A stretch of 64,000 nucleotides of DNA, taken from Stenotrophomonas nitritireducens (GTDB lineage Bacteria > Pseudomonadota > Gammaproteobacteria > Xanthomonadales > Xanthomonadaceae). The stretch covers positions 3,648,501-3,712,500 of the forward strand of contig NZ_CP016756.1 of the NCBI RefSeq assembly GCF_001700965.1, read 5' to 3'. Position 1 is the first letter of the stretch. Every line of letters starts with the position of its first letter. The position numbers were made by a program, and so were the translations under genes. Of this stretch, positions 63,150-64,000 are shown piece by piece. The notes under the pieces are model-generated. The model saw only the letters and a program-made list of their open reading frames with translations. It made no database searches and was not told the origin of the DNA.

Positions 63150-63922
63150 AGCGGTGGCTCGGCGGTGATCACTTCGATGCCCTGCCGCTGCAGCCCTTCG
63201 CGGGTTGCCTCGTCGATGCCGGGGTCGGTGATGATGGCGTGGATCTGGTCGAGACGGGCAATGCGGTGCAGGCTGACGCGGCCGAATTTGGAGGCGTCGG
63301 TCAGTACCACGATGCGGCGTGCGCGTTCGACCATGCGGTGATTGAGGCGGGCTTCGGCTTCGTCATGAGTGGTCAGGCCGAACTGCAGGTCCAGGCCATC
63401 GACGCCAAGGAACAAGGTGTCGAAGCTGTACGAGGTGAGGCTGGCTTCGGCCTGGCTGCCCTGCAGCGACAGTGACTGCTTGCGCAGCAGTCCGCCGGTC
63501 AGCAGGACATTCACCGCCGGCGCATTGGCCAGCTCCCAGGCGATGTTCAAACCATTGGTCATCACCGTGACGTCGCGGTGATCGCGCAGGTGCCGGGCCA
63601 GGGTCATGGTGGTGGAGCCGGAGTCGATGATGATGTTGTCGCCCGGCTGCACCAGCTGCGCGGCGCGCATGCCGATGGATTCCTTCAACGACAGGTTCAG
63701 CGCATCCTTCTCGTGGATGTCCTGTTCCTGCGGCGGCATCCGTACCAGGGTGGCGCCGCCGTGGGTGCGCGTGGCCAGGCCCTGCGCCTCGAAGTGGCCC
63801 AGGTCGGTACGGATGGTCACCGCCGACACGCCGAACTGTTCAACCAGTTCGGCAACCTGCACCGTGCCTTGGTCGATCAGGCGCTGCAGGATCTGCTGTC
63901 GGCGGGGACGGGTATTGCGCAT
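63146..63922 (-). CDS. DeoR family regulator of the GlcNAc operon
   Basis: A 258-residue DeoR/GlpR protein. The N-terminal helix-turn-helix is RRQQILQRLIDQGTVQVAEL with FGVSAVTIRTDLGHFEAQGL and HGGATLV. The sugar-phosphate sensor domain has IIIDSGSTTMTLARHL, NGLNIAWEL and LGVDGLDLQFGLTTHDEAEA. It is closest in style to the AgaR group, which controls amino-sugar genes. Its stop overlaps the nagA start in ATGA. It probably represses its own operon until GlcNAc-6-P or a related sugar phosphate appears. Confidence 0.93.
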   Translation of the reverse strand: MRNTRPRRQQILQRLIDQGTVQVAELVEQFGVSAVTIRTDLGHFEAQGLATRTHGGATLVRMPPQEQDIHEKDALNLSLKESIGMRAAQLVQPGDNIIIDSGSTTMTLARHLRDHRDVTVMTNGLNIAWELANAPAVNVLLTGGLLRKQSLSLQGSQAEASLTSYSFDTLFLGVDGLDLQFGLTTHDEAEARLNHRMVERARRIVVLTDASKFGRVSLHRIARLDQIHAIITDPGIDEATREGLQRQGIEVITAEPPL

Positions 63923-63960
63923 GGTTGGTTCTCTTGTGCGTTTGAAAGCGGAGATTAACC

Positions 63961-64000
63961 GTTCGCAAGGTTCGCGGCATGCGAACTTTCGCTTTGCTTG
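63961..64000. promoter_or_regulatory. possible DeoR/AgaR-type operator, at window edge
   Basis: CTTTCGCTTTGCTTG (63986-64000) resembles the CTTTC-type direct-repeat operators of AgaR-group DeoR proteins. Two GTTCGC and one inverted GCGAAC lie in the 25 bases before it. The site runs off the window, so it is only a suggestion. Confidence 0.4.

Overview
The window is a GC-rich chromosomal segment from a gammaproteobacterium of the Xanthomonadaceae, most likely Stenotrophomonas. Gene content and codon bias fit the family. The intergenic spaces carry small GTAG-tipped palindromes (GTAGTGCCGAGC.. with its inverse) and GTAGGAGCGGCG../GTGGGAGCGGCG.. hairpin pairs, a repeat style typical of Stenotrophomonas (SMAG/REP elements). 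No rRNA, tRNA, IS element or CRISPR array was found.

Left part (1-6470): a carbohydrate locus. A DUF1080 (3-keto-disaccharide hydrolase) gene, cut by the window edge, converges on a five-gene minus-strand set: sugar isomerase/epimerase, NupG-type MFS transporter, Gfo/Idh/MocA oxidoreductase, a second, exported isomerase, and a small c-type cytochrome. A divergent LacI-family gene faces it across a perfect 16-bp LacI-type operator. Together they suggest uptake and oxidation/epimerisation of a (3-keto-)glycoside.

Middle-left (6900-24000): a two-partner secretion/contact-dependent inhibition (CDI) island. It encodes the TpsB/CdiB transporter, a 4274-residue TpsA/CdiA exoprotein with an exact 444-residue super-repeat and an HNH-like nuclease C-terminus, and a cognate immunity candidate. 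Behind these lie an orphan fragment of another CdiA, a second immunity-like gene with a one-base frameshift, and a decayed lipoprotein gene. The island becomes AT-rich at the toxin junction and ends where a 3'-truncated lipoprotein remnant meets a 3'-truncated LysR gene.

Centre (24900-39100): transport and peptide use. It holds a LysE exporter, a POT peptide transporter, an OPT oligopeptide transporter, a secreted S9 peptidase, a SHOCT membrane protein, two DUF819 membrane proteins, and CstA with its YbdD/YjiX partner. A pirin gene follows.

Right-centre (39100-55900): mixed housekeeping and accessory genes. These are aqpZ, a second pirin, gpmA, a probably frameshifted HTH-membrane protein, an esterase lipoprotein, two AraC regulators, a class C-like serine hydrolase, an orphan roadblock protein, an Fsr-like exporter, a second MFS transporter, an SDR, an Atu4866-type protein with a divergent LysR, and the M13 peptidase PepO.

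Right end (56200-64000): a ParD-like gene overlapping a methionine aminopeptidase gene, the classical rpsP-rimM-trmD-rplS operon with a clear sigma70 promoter, and an N-acetylglucosamine operon (DeoR regulator, nagA, sugar porter) read leftward.
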